From: Opisthocomus hoazin
Taxonomy: Eukaryota > Chordata > Aves > Opisthocomiformes > Opisthocomidae
DNA length: 64,000 nucleotides
Direction: 5' to 3'
Assembly: GCF_030867145.1 (NCBI RefSeq)
Contig: NC_134454.1
Span: 52,262,830-52,326,829 of the forward strand
Position numbers and translations under genes: made by a program. Under the pieces are notes generated by a model. It ran no database searches, was not told the origin of the DNA, and worked only from the letters and a program-made list of their open reading frames with translations. Of the stretch, positions 40,947-55,900 are shown in pieces (position 1 is the first letter of the stretch; each line of letters begins with the position of its first letter).

Positions 40947-43900
40947 TGAACCAAAGGGCAAAACAACAGCTACGAAATACAGTACTACCTCAAAATTGCT
41001 GGGAGTTTTCATGGATCATGGATGACTGCTTCCAAAACACACTGATTCAGTGAAATCTCAACAATGCTTTGAATCTAGACAATTAGCTGCCACTTTTAAT
41101 GGAGTGTTTCCACTGTCTAGATAGTTACCAAAGCTCAGGTTCTCGGGTGACAGCAAGAACTGGGATTTTCTTTGTGAATGATAGAAGTGAATACGTGAGG
41201 TATATGTGATGTGAAGTTTTTGCTTGTTTGTTTTGCAGTGCAGTGCAAAGAATTAACTGAGAAAAAACCCTCACTCTAGCAACCTCATGGCTATGAATAT
41301 ACAGAAGTGTATGGATTATAGCAATGATACACAAGTGTTCCTTGGGCATTCTAAAAAGCCCCTGTTTGAATACATGATAGCACACATTTCTTAAGCATTA
41401 CATAGTTTCATTTCTGCTTTGCTCTGAAATGTTATAGTAGAAAACCTAAAGTGTTAGAGCCTTGGAGTCACCATAATTTCTCAATCAAAACTAACAAGAA
41501 CTACAAGCTGCTACTGCATCACAGTTTTCAACACAGAATTCAGCAACTTGTTTCTGTAATGAAGATAGAAAAACCCACCAAAACAAACTACCCACAAACC
41601 TTACTCCTTAAAACTCTTATCACTCCCCAAACTACATGGACAGGAAACACTTCTGTTCAATGTACTGGAAGTTTGCCACACAGAGTTACAATCGTATTGC
41701 AAAACCACATATACATATGCATTAATATAAAACACAGTGAGAACATTTCTCTTTACAACAGGAATACGTAACGATTTAGTTCTAAATACTCTTACCCAGA
41801 CCTCTCTTTCTTTTTCCATCACACCCCAAAAATGAAATTCAGTGAGTGAAAATAACTGAAGTTAAACATTTTAGACTGTTGCACACAAAATAAGTTACCT
41901 TGTAATTCCAATGTAGGACACCTCTTGTTTTGTATAATTATTAACCAACGAAATTCCAACATCTTGCAAAGACAGAACAATTTCTTGTTCTGCTAGTTCT
42001 GCTTTTACACTTTCATATGTCAGTTTAAATACATTCTCATGTTCAGTGATCAGGACAATACGCTGCAAACCTTCAAAAAATGACACCAAATAGACCACTT
42101 TTCTACAATCCAGGCTGAGTATTTCCATTTTGTCCTGCGAACAAGAGAGGAAACGTTTTTACAATTCTATTCATCATTCTACTCCACAAGCAAATGCCAA
42201 AGTCTTAGAAACACGACCAACAATAGAAGACAATTTTTAAAGGTACAGGAAAATAATAACATTTTTAATTATGAAGTTTTATAGCAGTCTCTCTCACATA
42301 CAAGCTTTTGAACTGTAGACAGTGCTTATTGGCACAAGCTCCAGCAAACACAGTGTTGTTACTGTTCTGCATTTGAACATCATACATGAGATTGCTGATC
42401 ATACTCATTACATACCGAATTCCATACATACACTGATGAAAAGGATAAATTTGACAGCATTAAAAGGATATTTAGATAATAAATGTACCTCTTTGGGGGT
42501 AATTTCCTCAGTTCTATTTCCACATTTCCATTTCAATTTTCTAGATCCTGCTGGGTCTGCCCAAGTATACAGTACTGCTTTATTTGGCTGAAGATAGTCC
42601 TCCAGTTCACCAAGGGAGCTAGAACAAAGTAGTATTAAATTAAATGTCAATAAATATTTTCTGTCAATAACTTCAGCATTCTAACATTTCTATAAGAGCA
42701 CTTTATTTAATGTTTTCTCATAATGAAAATGAAAACAGTTTTAACCAACACTGTGCATGAAAAAACATGCACAAAACCATTCCCAACACAGTAATAAAAA
42801 CTGTAATTATATTTCAACATACATATGTACACTTTAGAAATAAAGTATACACAGTACATTTTAAATACTCGTTTTCTTCCTCACTTGTGATGAACAGGGA
42901 AACATTATGTAGAGACAGACACCAGACACTGGAGCTTACAAGCTGAAAGAAAAATTCAGGATTTGAGCTGCCTAACATTAATATTCCAAGAGAAGAAAAG
43001 CGTGTTCAAAATCTGTTGTTTAGGAAAGGTTTCTGCTATATGATTTGCTGAACGGAAAAAAGTGCTGTGTTGAGTATCTGGATACAGTGGATATTCTCAG
43101 ACAAACAGATTTTAAACTTCATTCCCCCTCACATACACTTAAAAACCGGTAGACTTGTCTTCTACAGCTCTCCGAAAAGAGCCTACCCCAGGAGGGGAAG
43201 TGGAGAGGGAGGTGCTGATCTCTTCTCCCTGGGATCCAGTGATGTGATGTGTAAGAATGGTTCAGAGTTACACCAGGGAAGGTTCAGACTGGACATCAGG
43301 AAGCATTTCTTTACCAAGAGGGTGGTCAAACACCGGGACAGGCTTCCTAGAGAGGCGGTTGATGTCCCAAGCCTGTCACTGTTTAAGAGGCATTTGGACA
43401 ATGCCCTTAACATCCTTTAACTTTTGGTCAGCCCTGAATTGGTCAGGTAGCTGGACTAAATGATCCTCATCAGTCCCTTCCAACAGAAATATTCTATTCT
43501 CTTCTCTGTAGTTCATTGCAAAAGTTACATATATACTTGTTAAAAATACACTATGGTTGCCCCAAAGCCAGCTAAAATGATAAAATTACTTACCTCCACA
43601 GATAAAAAACAATGCATATAATTGAGTGTATTCTTCAGACAAACAAAAACATACAGCTGCAAGCTTAATTTCACTAGCAGCTCTTCCACTTTTTAAGTAA
43701 AAATCTTTAAACAACACTGCTCTGATTGACTTAAAGGAAAAAAACATGGTAGAGGCTTTTCAGCTTTTAAAAAGAAACTGCTCCAGAATGCTGTAGATAA
43801 TGCTTACACTTCTTAGCACTGCACAGTATCTGCATACAGTAGCAAGCATTACAGAGACATTCCAGCTTGAGAACAGAACCAGAATATCTGCATGCAGGTG

Positions 43901-46900
43901 CAGAACCAAATTTTCACTAATTGCAGATAATTTGTATTTGTTAAAATAATCTTAGTTTTGGTCTGGCTTGACAAAATTTATATAACTACCTATCCATTTT
44001 TCAGTCCATTCCCTCATCTCTCCCACAACTTTTTAACCCATTCTTTCAACTAAATCTCAACTAAATATGATAGAACAGTAAAAGTCTCAAATCTAATTAC
44101 ATTTACAGCTCCTTACTTATTCTGCACAGTCAACACCTGCACAGTTCCAGAAAAGCCAAGGGCACCTTTTGACCCCACCAGGAATGTAAAGGAATGCAGA
44201 GGGCGAGGCCACAAAATTCATACAAAAAGAGAATAGAGAGCTTCTTTAGCTCAAAAAACAGCTTCTTTACTTGTAGATACAGGCACCTAGCACTACATAA
44301 CACCACTCTGTTAACAATTCGTTCTCTTCAATTTATGAAACGAGATTTTGGGGTGCTCTGACAAAATTAAGACAGCCATTTGTTAAAAAATAGGCTTCTT
44401 GAGAAATAGGCATGCTTATAATACCTGAAATAACAGTTCACATCTCTCCATGCAGACATACACACTAAAATTCATCTTACATACCTTTGTCCATACTCAA
44501 TAATTTCCTCTTTAGTATGGTTTATCAACAGAAATGGAGCTGCACCATCATGGTAATTGGAAAAGGTAATCACTGTAGAATGTTCAGTCAGGTTAACATC
44601 CACTGTAATTCCTCCAAGCTATCAGATGTAAAAATTATGAAGTTAAATAACAGTGGAATTATTTATAGGAAAGCAAATGTAATTTAAATTTTTTGGAAGA
44701 CTTTTACTCTCCTAAGATAAAACCATCAAACAATCAAAGAAACAGCCTGTTTTAACATATCTTTAAAATGCTTCCCTAATCTAGCTAATAAGTAACAGGC
44801 ATTGTACTTCCTAATCAAAACTATGGCGAAGTTCTGCGCTGTCAAAATTTCGGCTAGTAGTAGAGGAATCTTCCTTCAATCATTTATATGCATTAATGCC
44901 CTCCAAAACATTCTACTATTAAAAATACTCATATATTTGAAAACTACTGCTAGATGATACTATATGCAACACTGAAGTAAATTTAGTGGAGTCAAAGTTA
45001 CTTTTTAAAGTAAGTTAGTATTACTTTAGAACTAATGTAAATACTTCTCAGCGTCAGCTACAGAAGACTAGCAAAACAATCTTTGTTTCACCTTCTATAG
45101 ATCTGCTTCGCAGAGACGCATTTCAAACAAAACGCCTACTTACATCTGTACACGCACAGGAAAGAGAGAGCATAAGAATGAGAATAATACACTTGCATAT
45201 ATATAATCTTTTCCCGAGGTAAGGTTTTACAATACTTGATTATGTGGGAAGACAGAAAGTTTTGAGAATGGAAATGAAAGAGTTATTTAGGATGTTTTAC
45301 CTAATTTCTTAAGGCCATCATTTACCTTGTTGTCCAAATGCAGTAGCAGACAGTTTTCTTGCTTATCAAAATTTATCTTCTTCGGGGGGAGATCAGAATT
45401 TTCAACTCTAACAAGGAGTTTGTTGGCATCATTTTCAGGCCAAAAGGGAATGCACTGAAAAAAAAAAATCAGATATTTTGAAGTAAGTGAGAAAACAAAC
45501 TAGATGGTAAATGGCATTCACTTTAGCCCAATGTTCAACTACTAAATCTCTACCCAAAAGTGTAGTGAGTAGGATCAGAAACTCTATTAATAACCTAAAA
45601 TAATTACTTACCTGAAGACAATAAATTGAAAAGGAAGTCAGAAACAATTCAGACTACAATGAAGAAACCGAGGTGTTAAGGAGCTATAAGTGAAAACAGT
45701 AAGACTTCATAGTCACATGAAGAAGTAGATTTAAAATGGACAATGTACATGAGAGCCAGAGTATAGAGCTGAGGATGGCTGCAACACTGAAATGGCCAAG
45801 CATGTTATAAAAACAGAAAAAAAAAAAGAAAAAAACAATTGCCAAAACTCTTCTTCCATTGACAGACCTCTTGCCAAATCAGTATAAATTACAAATCAAT
45901 CTTATAATCAATGACAAAAAGGGATACTAGCATAAATACACTCCATAGTAACTTGAGTGCACAGGACATCAGTATACTAGCTGTTCGTTTGAAATACTTT
46001 ATATATCCATACGTAAAATACATATACACATACATATACACACACACATATATATATGTGGGTATAAAACATATATAAAGAAAATACGAAGCATTAGGCA
46101 GCTAAATCAGAGCATGTTCTGCTATTCACATCCACAATTGAAATCACAGCCATTCTGGGTTTAAAAATCCCACAATCTCTCTTTGATAGTTTACATACCA
46201 AATGGATAAGACAAGGACAGAGGGAAGACAAAAGTTCTAACTGTAACTAATGAAAGATTTCCAACGAATTAGAAGAGTCCTGTCACAGGAACAAGCTATG
46301 ATTAACAACAACTCTCAACCTGCAAGAGCCAAAATTTGTCTAGATAGACCTTTTTTTTTCCTGTATTTCGAACTGCTCACCTGCAACATCCAAAACTTCA
46401 GGAGCATCTTTCTCAACATAGCTTAAGAAATGAGATGTTTATATTTAATTGCGTCTGAATCCTAGTATTAAATCTTCAATGGTGAAAGACTAGTTCACCA
46501 ACTTACCATGCCACTAAGTTCCCTTTCCCATTGTTTCTCACACCACAGGAAGCAGGAAGACAAAGGAAAAAAATATAGTTAAACAGCAAGATTGAAGGCG
46601 TTATCTACATCAACACGTATGCTGCAGACACAGGAAATTTAAACTGTGTCGTGTAAACCAGCATAAAACACAGCAAGTAAGTCTCAACACGGAAAGTAAG
46701 AGAGATCAAAGGAAATTCAAGGAGAATCAGTCAACAGTAAATGAAAGTTTAAAATCAAAACCAAAATGAGTAAAAAGGACTGGCTAAACAAGAAGTTACA
46801 GAACCAACCACAGAGAATGGATAAATCTTTGCAATAGTCTGTAGTCACAGAACATGTCACAAAATGATATTGTTCCCAAATGTTTTGCCACATACTTGCT

Positions 46901-49900
46901 AAGTGCTTCATTAGATATTATATTTATACAACAATCTCCATTCATAATAGGATCTTTAATTTATATTTAGCAGTGGTCTCATGTACAGTCTTCTGCAATG
47001 TTGGTCAACTGTCTTCTGCTACACCTAATTTAAAGGACTGTCCTTGGCAAGCCATTTCACACTAATCACTGTCCACCAATTTCTGTTACAATCTTTGAAG
47101 AACAATGGATTTTTCTAAAAATAGTAATTAAAGTTTCTGATAGATTGACTGCTTTCTGGACAGGGAACACAGGTTCTACACAAGGATTTCTGTTTTCCCT
47201 GAGAAAACAGGCTATCTGTCACCAAGAAACCACAAAACACCAAATAGTTTATTGGGTTTTTTGAAGATCAACCTAATGTAAAAGAACAAAGTGAGAAGTA
47301 CTCAAAAAATCACAGGCATTAACTAAAAAAAAAAAAAAAAAAAAAAAATCTAGGTTGGCTGGTTAACAGAGTTCCATATCTCAAGAACAGGACCAGATGG
47401 GAACTTGTTACTGGAAATCTGTCCTGGATGCCCAAAGACAGACCAATAGTTGGTGGACTCTACCTAGATTTAGAAGAGATAAGAAATATACTGGATTAAG
47501 CAACTGGGTTACCAATGAACAACCTTGGCGGACTTAACTGTCACAACACAGATTTTTAGACACTGCCTATCAAAAGGGAAAATATTGACACAACGTGAAA
47601 AGGCAAGTGATTTTGGGAGTGAAGTTTGGAGTAATTGAGGAGGGGATGCAGATTCCTCTGTTGACCTCTACTATTCCATTTGATAAACTGCCATATCTAA
47701 CCTTTCAAAAATACTAGGAGTGCTCCTAAAATCTGAAATCCTCCTTTGCTACTTGATAACTGAAAGAAGACTAAGATCAATTAACACAATTGTGAAACAT
47801 CCGAGGAAAAAAAAGGACACTTGTAGGACTTATCTGGACACGCCAGATAATTCTGTAAGCATAGCAATAAAACAGCACAGGAAAACCACAGATTATACAT
47901 GTAGCAATGTATTTGAACTTTCAAAACCATTATCTTTGAACAGTTTTTGTACAAATTTCAAAAGTTCCTGTAAAATAGTTCCATTTATTCTAATAACAAC
48001 TCTATATCAAATATAAACCACAAAACACCAAGTAGTAATACGACCTGACTATATTTTCTCTAAGTAAGCAGTTACATATGAAATGGCCCGTGCCACTACA
48101 TGTGAACCTTTGTCATTTCAGAGCTTTATCAACTAACTAGATGAGAAATCATGCATGTAAAGAACCCAAGAACTATGTACAGTCGAACAAAACTTTGGTT
48201 CAGAGGAACACAAGAATTTTAGGAAATAGAACAAATGTGTAGGCTATAGCAAACAGCCTATCCTTGAGTAAAGCCAAAGAAACTTTTTTGAAAATAATGA
48301 TAAATGATGGGAAGCTGAAATGACGTAAATACTTACAAACCTAAACATCATTGTGTACACTTAACAAAAATCACAACAGAACAATGACAACAAAAAGCAA
48401 AGTAGTATCATAAATTCAATTTCGTAAATCAAAATAATGATATTTGAATGGTATTTCTCTTCCATAATCATTAAAGATAAAATGCATGCTTAAAGAGCAT
48501 GTATTTAAGGTACCAAAAATGTAACAAAAAGATCTGGTTACAAATCTCATTTTAAATTTTAACTTTGGTATTCTAGTTTGCAAGCATTTTCGGTAACCGT
48601 GTGGAGTATCTGCAATGCTACAGAAAAGCAAGAGGGCCTCCAACTATTTGTTAGGCTAAACTCTGTCTCTGTTTTGGGTAAGCTCTCTTCAAGACTCATG
48701 GTAAGAGAAGGAATGAGATTTCACTCATGCCAGAAGGCAGTATGGATTATTTACAGCTTTCACAGACCTCCAACGCTATCTCAAACAGGCACTGGTTTTC
48801 CTGCATGTCCTGAAGGAAGGCATGATGGCCTCAAAACACATACAAAACATAACGGTAGGATACTGCAGCGCAAACAGCCAAGCTGTATTCCCAGTCTGCA
48901 ACAGTCTAGACCCCTGCAGCATAGACAAAAGCCCAAAAGCCAGTTCCACACCACTCAGCCTGCGGACCAGTGATCCCTCTCTAGAAATGATCCATTAAGT
49001 ACTAAAAAACAGCAGTGAGACTAGTCCCAGAAGAACAGCTTGGAGCTATCTGAACTGATCCATAAGAGGGATTTTCTTCCTATATGAAAAAGTATGATAT
49101 ATTCAGCCATTGTCACTGAACACTATGCATTGCTCATATTTTCCATCAGTCTGTATTTGAACCATTTTTTTTGTTTTTCCGTGGAGAAACAAGTCAGAAT
49201 AGCTTCCTTTATAAGTTTACCTGTTGCAAAACAATAGGAATCCACTTTTCCTTGCCTTCTTCAGCTACTTCCAAAGTGTATTTGCTTCTATTTGAGATCA
49301 TAAAAAATGGAGTGAAAGTTACAATTCTAGTGATATTAAAACTGCTGTTGTTTATGGTGACACCGACCTGGGAAGAGAAAGACATTGTTAGAAGTACACT
49401 ATTCTTTTCTTACCTCACTTATATCTCCTGAAAGTAACGAATTTGAATAACTTAACTCACTTGATATTCCTTTTTATGACTCTTGCATTTCACAGAACCA
49501 TGACTTCCAACAGTGTCCAATGAAAACTGATCAGACAGTTCACTGTCAGTTATCATAAGTTGCACCTATGAAGAAGCACCCTGAATTAATTTTCAATTTA
49601 TAGACACTGACAACATTTTAAGTAATATGTAAAGTATGCGTATATAAAAACATAAATACAAGCGGACACTGGGAATACTGGTGTTCCTATTAAAAAGTCA
49701 AGACATAACAATTGCCAGTATCATCTCACAAAGACATCTTCTACCACCCTTAGTTATAAGCTATGTGGAATCAGTGTTGTAAGTGTAAGATACTCCAGAG
49801 GAAGCAACCACATAAGGATCCTTTCCAAAACTTATCACAATTAAAATTTCAAAGGCAAATCAACACAGTCTTGTAATCTCTCTCGTATCATTCATCTGTC

Positions 49901-52900
49901 ACTAGTATTCAGCACTAAAACTCAGATAGCAGACTCAAACTGTAAACTTACTGCCCACTCAGACCCAACCTACCAATCACCACTACAAGCCTTCATTTTT
50001 CAAATGGCATTCATTTTTCAAGTACCACAGCTTTGTATTTTCTTACACAACTTTTATGTCTTACTTAGAACAAGGATCTTTATTGATGCAGTTTAAATGG
50101 AATAAAAAAAAAAATATTTAGGAAACACTTCTCAGTGAATTTTATTCCTCTCAAAGATGAGAATCTCTTTCTTAACAATACCTTTGATAAAGCAAATTTC
50201 CCATCCCAAGCATATCTGACCACACACTTATTTAAAATATCTGTCTTTAGACAGAGATATCATAGGTTTCGTGCACCTTACAGAGCACAGCCTAGTGTAC
50301 CTAACTATCAAAGTGTAAAAATGCTTTCATACAACAACATAGGGGAGTACAGAGCTGTCAGGCTTTACAAAATGTAATACCTTGTTATTTTGGAAGAAGT
50401 TTTTGGGCTGGAAAGAAAAAAGGAGTGGCTTTTTGTAATCCGGAGGATGCTTCCTGTGAATACCATCAGCTTTGTATTGCAACATTCGACCAGTTTTATT
50501 TACCATCCAGTATGGACTATGAATTGCTATAATCATCTGCCCAGTTGTGTAGGTCACGTGGACAGCAATATCCAGTTCAGTCTTATCCAACTCCGTGATG
50601 CAGCAAAACGTTGTGAAGCTGATTTCTGGTAGATTGCTTTTTATATGGTACTCACTTTTCCAGTTTTGATCAAGATAGTTAAGCAACTGTAAATCTAGTT
50701 TTGTTTGATCCAAGACTGCATTATGAATCTGGGCTGAACATCCTTCTTGTAGAGTGTCATATTTATTACCATTTCCCTTTAAAAAAAAACCCAAACAGTC
50801 CACATTTACCTGAGTAACACTCAAAATTGATATCAACTTTTATTTTCTAGCTAGCTTTGAATATTAAAGACACAAATTATTTAGGTAAAAATTTTAAATG
50901 TTCATTATGCTATTTTTACATTCTTAAATGTCTACCTTAATATAACATTTTAGGGGGAGGGGGTTCTATGTTTGCTCATCAATATTTAACACCAAAAAAA
51001 CTCTGTTTGTCACGAAATTCAAATATATAAACATGCTTAAATGACACGGTTCCTCAACCCAGTATTTCTTTCACTAAATTAAAAATCGTAAGAAAGAAAT
51101 TTCTGTACACACAGAAAAAAGTCTGTTACTTCCATAAATTTGTTAGAGGCCATGGTCTCTAGTGCTAGTAATTGTGCATTTGCAAAAAAATTTTATTATT
51201 AAATTGTACAATTTGAGTCCAAATACTAAATATTAAGACCATCTGAAAAAACAAAAATTTTCAGTGTCTCCCATCTATATGCCTACTGTCTTAATTCTAC
51301 ATCAGCAAGCAGTGGGACACCACCATAGCAGACCCACAGAATTAAACATTTACTGCTGAGGAGCCAGTGTCCACACTGTACATGTTTTAGGTGTTTCAGT
51401 TGAAACTGGCTCTCATCTGGCTCTGGAATGAGTGCCTATTAATAGCCAAAGTGCACCTCATCGTTTAATTTCATCTGAAAAGAATAGAAAGTCTGGCACT
51501 AGGCTGCAATTCAAGCCAAAAACTGGCAGAAAGGCAGGCATGTGAGGATTGGTTAAAAGCATGCTATTGCTAAGTCAGTGACAGTGACAGCACATAAAGT
51601 GCTGCTACTGTAGGCTGACCCACTTAAGTTGCTCGAGACTGTCACAATTTACAGGAATAACTACACTGCTTAATTACACTCAAGCTGCACTTGTGCCACA
51701 GAAAGTGAGTCTCTCACAGGGCTAAACATGTACAGTGTAAGTTTAACTTTGCATATGTATCTAAAGTATGACTTATTCCTAATGATTAATACCACCAACT
51801 TTTCACATCCTGGTACTGTTCCATTTCTGTAGACACAGAGCTGCCCTTACAAGATCTGTAAACTTGCTTCATAAATACTGTAACAGAAGCCCTCTTTTTT
51901 AATATCCATTTATAAACATATTTCAACCAGTCGGTCAGCTTTCATATCATAGCTAGGAAACATCATAAGTAACTTAAACATTAAAGAATTACCTCTACTG
52001 AGTAAGTTATCTGATAAGGAAGAAGATTGCGGAAAAGAACAGAAGGCCATAGATGAACAACATATGGCAAATCCCATTGATTTTCTGCACATAATGAAGA
52101 TGTAAATGTGTCTTTTATAGGAACAATATTGATGATGAGTGAGTGGTTAGTTGACCTCACAGACTGGCATTTCCTTTGTAATAAACTGTCAACATTTCTC
52201 ATAATTTCATCAAATGTAATTCCTTCACATATATCATATTCTCCATCCACTCCATTTTCACTGGCTAGCGGTTGCAAACCCAGTACAGATCTGTAAATGA
52301 AAACGTTTTTTAAACACTCAATATGAGATTGAATTTTTCAATTATGAAAAAGTCCTGTACAACACTAACATTCTACTATTATTTTGATTTTAAAAGATTT
52401 CTGACAGTAATTCCTTGCCTGCCTTTCCCTTGCTTAAAGGAGGAAGCAAAAGGTGGTCTGACTCCCAAAACTTCATGGAATTGTACCAGTTGGGTGTTTT
52501 GTTCCATACGTCCACATACTTCCCTTAAGGGACTGTTGGAGACTCTTACAAAGATGCTACTGGATTCCCTTACAAGCACTGCTATAATCCTGTTCCAAGC
52601 AAAAGGTCTGGACAAACAATTCACTCCTATGACAGATCTGCAGAAAGCGCCCTTCTTTCCAGCCACATAAAGCATCAAGTTTATGTGTTATTTACACATG
52701 TGGCTTGATGCAGGCAACTGCATCAATCATCTGCTCCTTGACTGAAGACTTTTGCTAGTAAACATCTCCTGATTGCCTAGTGGAACTCACCCATTTATCT
52801 GTGCAGTGAAGCAGAAAACTAAACTTGGTTACAGTCCAGCTACATTGTACATGCAAACTCACTGCAGTTTTAAGTGGGTATTAGCTTGAAGTGCTGATAG

Positions 52901-55900
52901 CATGGCTATGCTGGAAGCCAAGTCTTCCTAAGGTTGACAAGTTTTTTTCTTCCTCTGTGACAGAATTTAAGTGTATTCTTTTCAATTTTTTTACTTCAGA
53001 ATCACAAAAATCAAAAGCAGCCTTTTGAAAAAAAAACCACAACAGCAACAAAAAAAACCCTGTAATACACCACTAGACATGACCCAACTAAGAAAAAATG
53101 TCTTTACTGTGTGGATAACAATCACTGTGTTTCAGAAGCACCTGGGCTCGGGTTCTTAAAGTAACTTAGCTAATTAAATTTGTTCGGTAAAAAATGATTT
53201 CAAAAGACTTCCAGTTCAAGAATTAAACAGTATCCTGTTTAACTCAGGCTAGATGCTCCGAGAAGATTCTACCCAACAATGACAGTACAGTATTAATTAC
53301 AGTATTAGGTAGCAAAGGGAAAAATTTTTTTTTTTTGCATACTTGTAATGATATAATAATCAACAATGTATAAACACATTCCATGCTAAAAGAACGATGC
53401 AGTAAAATACCTGTAAGATGATAATGGTATGTTGAAGTCATTTTCTGGTGAAGCAGTCCCTAAACATCTTCCTTCCTCAAAAATATTTAACGGGATTGAA
53501 AAATGATTCCGTATCTATGCGAAATAAAAATCCAGTGACATACATTAAGAACTGTCTCTACTACCAAACTCCCTTAAATGATTTGGTTGTGCAATTTAAT
53601 GCTATATTTTAATTATTAAATTAATATGTTATCTGTAAAATTCTTTTCAAGGAGAAACATAAAGCCCTGTAAAACCAAAGACAGTAAATCTGAATCACAG
53701 CAAACTTTCCAAAAAGCTTTCTCCAAAAATTGTAACCGATACAAGGGTGCATGGGTAAAATTATATATGGCAGAAAGCACAAGGGAAGTCAAACCATTTA
53801 AAGTTAAACCATCAACACCCATTATCATTTGGGGGATATATAGTTTTCCTGTTCTTTGCAAATGTTATTTTTTTTTTTTTATTTCAGAGGTAATTTAACA
53901 GCACTATTTGCTCTGGAAAAAAATTAAAATTTAATTTGGGGAAGAACAAAAGTTAAACTGATTATTAACCAAATCATAAACAACTCTGGGCAAAAGCAGC
54001 AAGTGAAATGTAAAAAGGACGCTATCACTATAGTGTCAGTGATACTAGTACCTGGATCATCCCTGGACTTGTAAACTGTATAATGTTGATCAAAAATACT
54101 ATTCAATCAAAAGAGATCTATGCTCAATGTGATCACTCTTCAGCTGACTTGGTACTAAATTTAAAATTCATGCATCAATGGTACAGGATGAAAAAAATTA
54201 AATAATCTGATAGCGTGATAACCTTGTGGAACTAAGGTAACCTTAACAGAGGTCTGATCGCTTCACACAAAGTAAATAGTTCAACAAGACTGAAATTAGA
54301 GCTAGTATTAGAAAGTATTACTGATTAATTACCCTGATCTAAAATCCGGTCCATTTCACTCCCACCCCACCCCCTGTCTTTGTTGCTTTGAAAAAGCTTT
54401 TTACTATTGAAAATCTCTTCTAAACTGCCTTATAATAAAAAACAGCAAAGTTGAATGAGTTATTCAGATATGTTTTTAAAGTACGCTTTTTCAAATGTTT
54501 ATTTCAAGACTACAGGATCATTTTCATTCCTTAAAAAAATCAAAATAATAATGAAATTATAACATATGCAACTGTAATAACCTGAATAGGAGAACGTATA
54601 GTTATCGTCTTGCTTCCTTCAACAGTATCAATCTGGCAGACAATGGACCTTTCAACACCCGATTCCTCATGTCTCACTCTGTAAATACATCGACCCACTT
54701 TTGTCAACGGAATCTTTTCCACAGTGGAATGATTATGTGGACCTAGAATTTAAAAGATGAGAAATGAAAGGCTCAAAAGGAGCATAAATATACATTTGCA
54801 GTATCATTCAATCTATTAAAAAAAAAATAAAGCAGATGAAAAAGCATAATGACAACTTTTAATATGCTAATGTTGCAGCGTTACTAAAGAAATAGTAAAG
54901 ATTCTTTTTTTGCCACCAGAGAAAGGGTAAATGAGTCCATCACTCAAATATTTAAGCCAGTTTTGCCACTGAAAATAAAATCAGTGCCTAAAAAGAAATG
55001 TTTGTAAGATGCAATGGCTTATTAACAATGTACAGCTCATATATATTGCAAAAACAATTCAACTACTAAATCATATGGTCAAGACCAGTTTGAAAAATCA
55101 CTTTTGAAAAACTGTCAAACTGTTACAATAAATCAACTTAAATTGTTAACACATACTCCATTAAAAATAGCCAGATTTTACTTTCAGGCTTAACTGTGTT
55201 TCAAATTACTTAAAACAATCTTTTCTTATAAACATCCCCCTTAAGAGTAACAACTTCTGTGAACACAGATATATACAGAGCTCTACCAAAAAAAAATATT
55301 CTAGGTGGCTTAATTCTGCTTTAACATATGAATACAAACAAAAATATCTGATTGCAGTAAAATTATGCAAGAAAGATTCGTTACCTAAGTAATTTATCAT
55401 AGCAGAAAATCTGTGCTACAAAAATTAACACACAGGATACCTGTAACTTTTAGCAGTGAAGACTAAAGTAGGATTTCAAACACTGCCACAAGTTTAGAAT
55501 CCAAAGCAACACTCTTTTGATGTTATGTAGTCTCCCAATACTTTTTGAACTGTACAAGATCCGGTATTATGCATCACGCAGTATTTACAAAAACAGAAAA
55601 CGTATGAAATCTGCAACTTACAGATCTGAACGTAAAACCTCTTGCTACTCAGAGTTGTCATTGCTGTGAACTGGTCACTCTCATTTTTAGTTCTGACAAA
55701 TTCCATACTTAAATTCTCTCCATCTCTTAAATGAAAGATTTTGGCTCCAAATTCAACATTAAGGATACTAAAGGAATCACTAGGTGAGACAGCAATGGGA
55801 AGTCCTAAAGAATTTATTATTACAAATGGTGCTTTGTCTTTTTTGAAGATGTCTGAAGTTTGACTAGCTGCTTCAGCAAATGCCTAGAAAACAAAGTATA

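Larger units (their letters stand above)
45455..49220 (-). other. VPS13A: VPS13A intron (3.8 kb)
   Basis: Holds a CA/TA microsatellite (46021-46060) and an A24 run (47325-47348). A plus-strand open frame of 131 codons at 48578-48973 has no recognisable domain and is treated as chance. Confidence 0.82.

Noticed and set aside
48578..48973. 131-codon open frame on the plus strand inside a VPS13A intron
   Set aside because: No recognisable family or motif, antisense within an intron. Chance frame.
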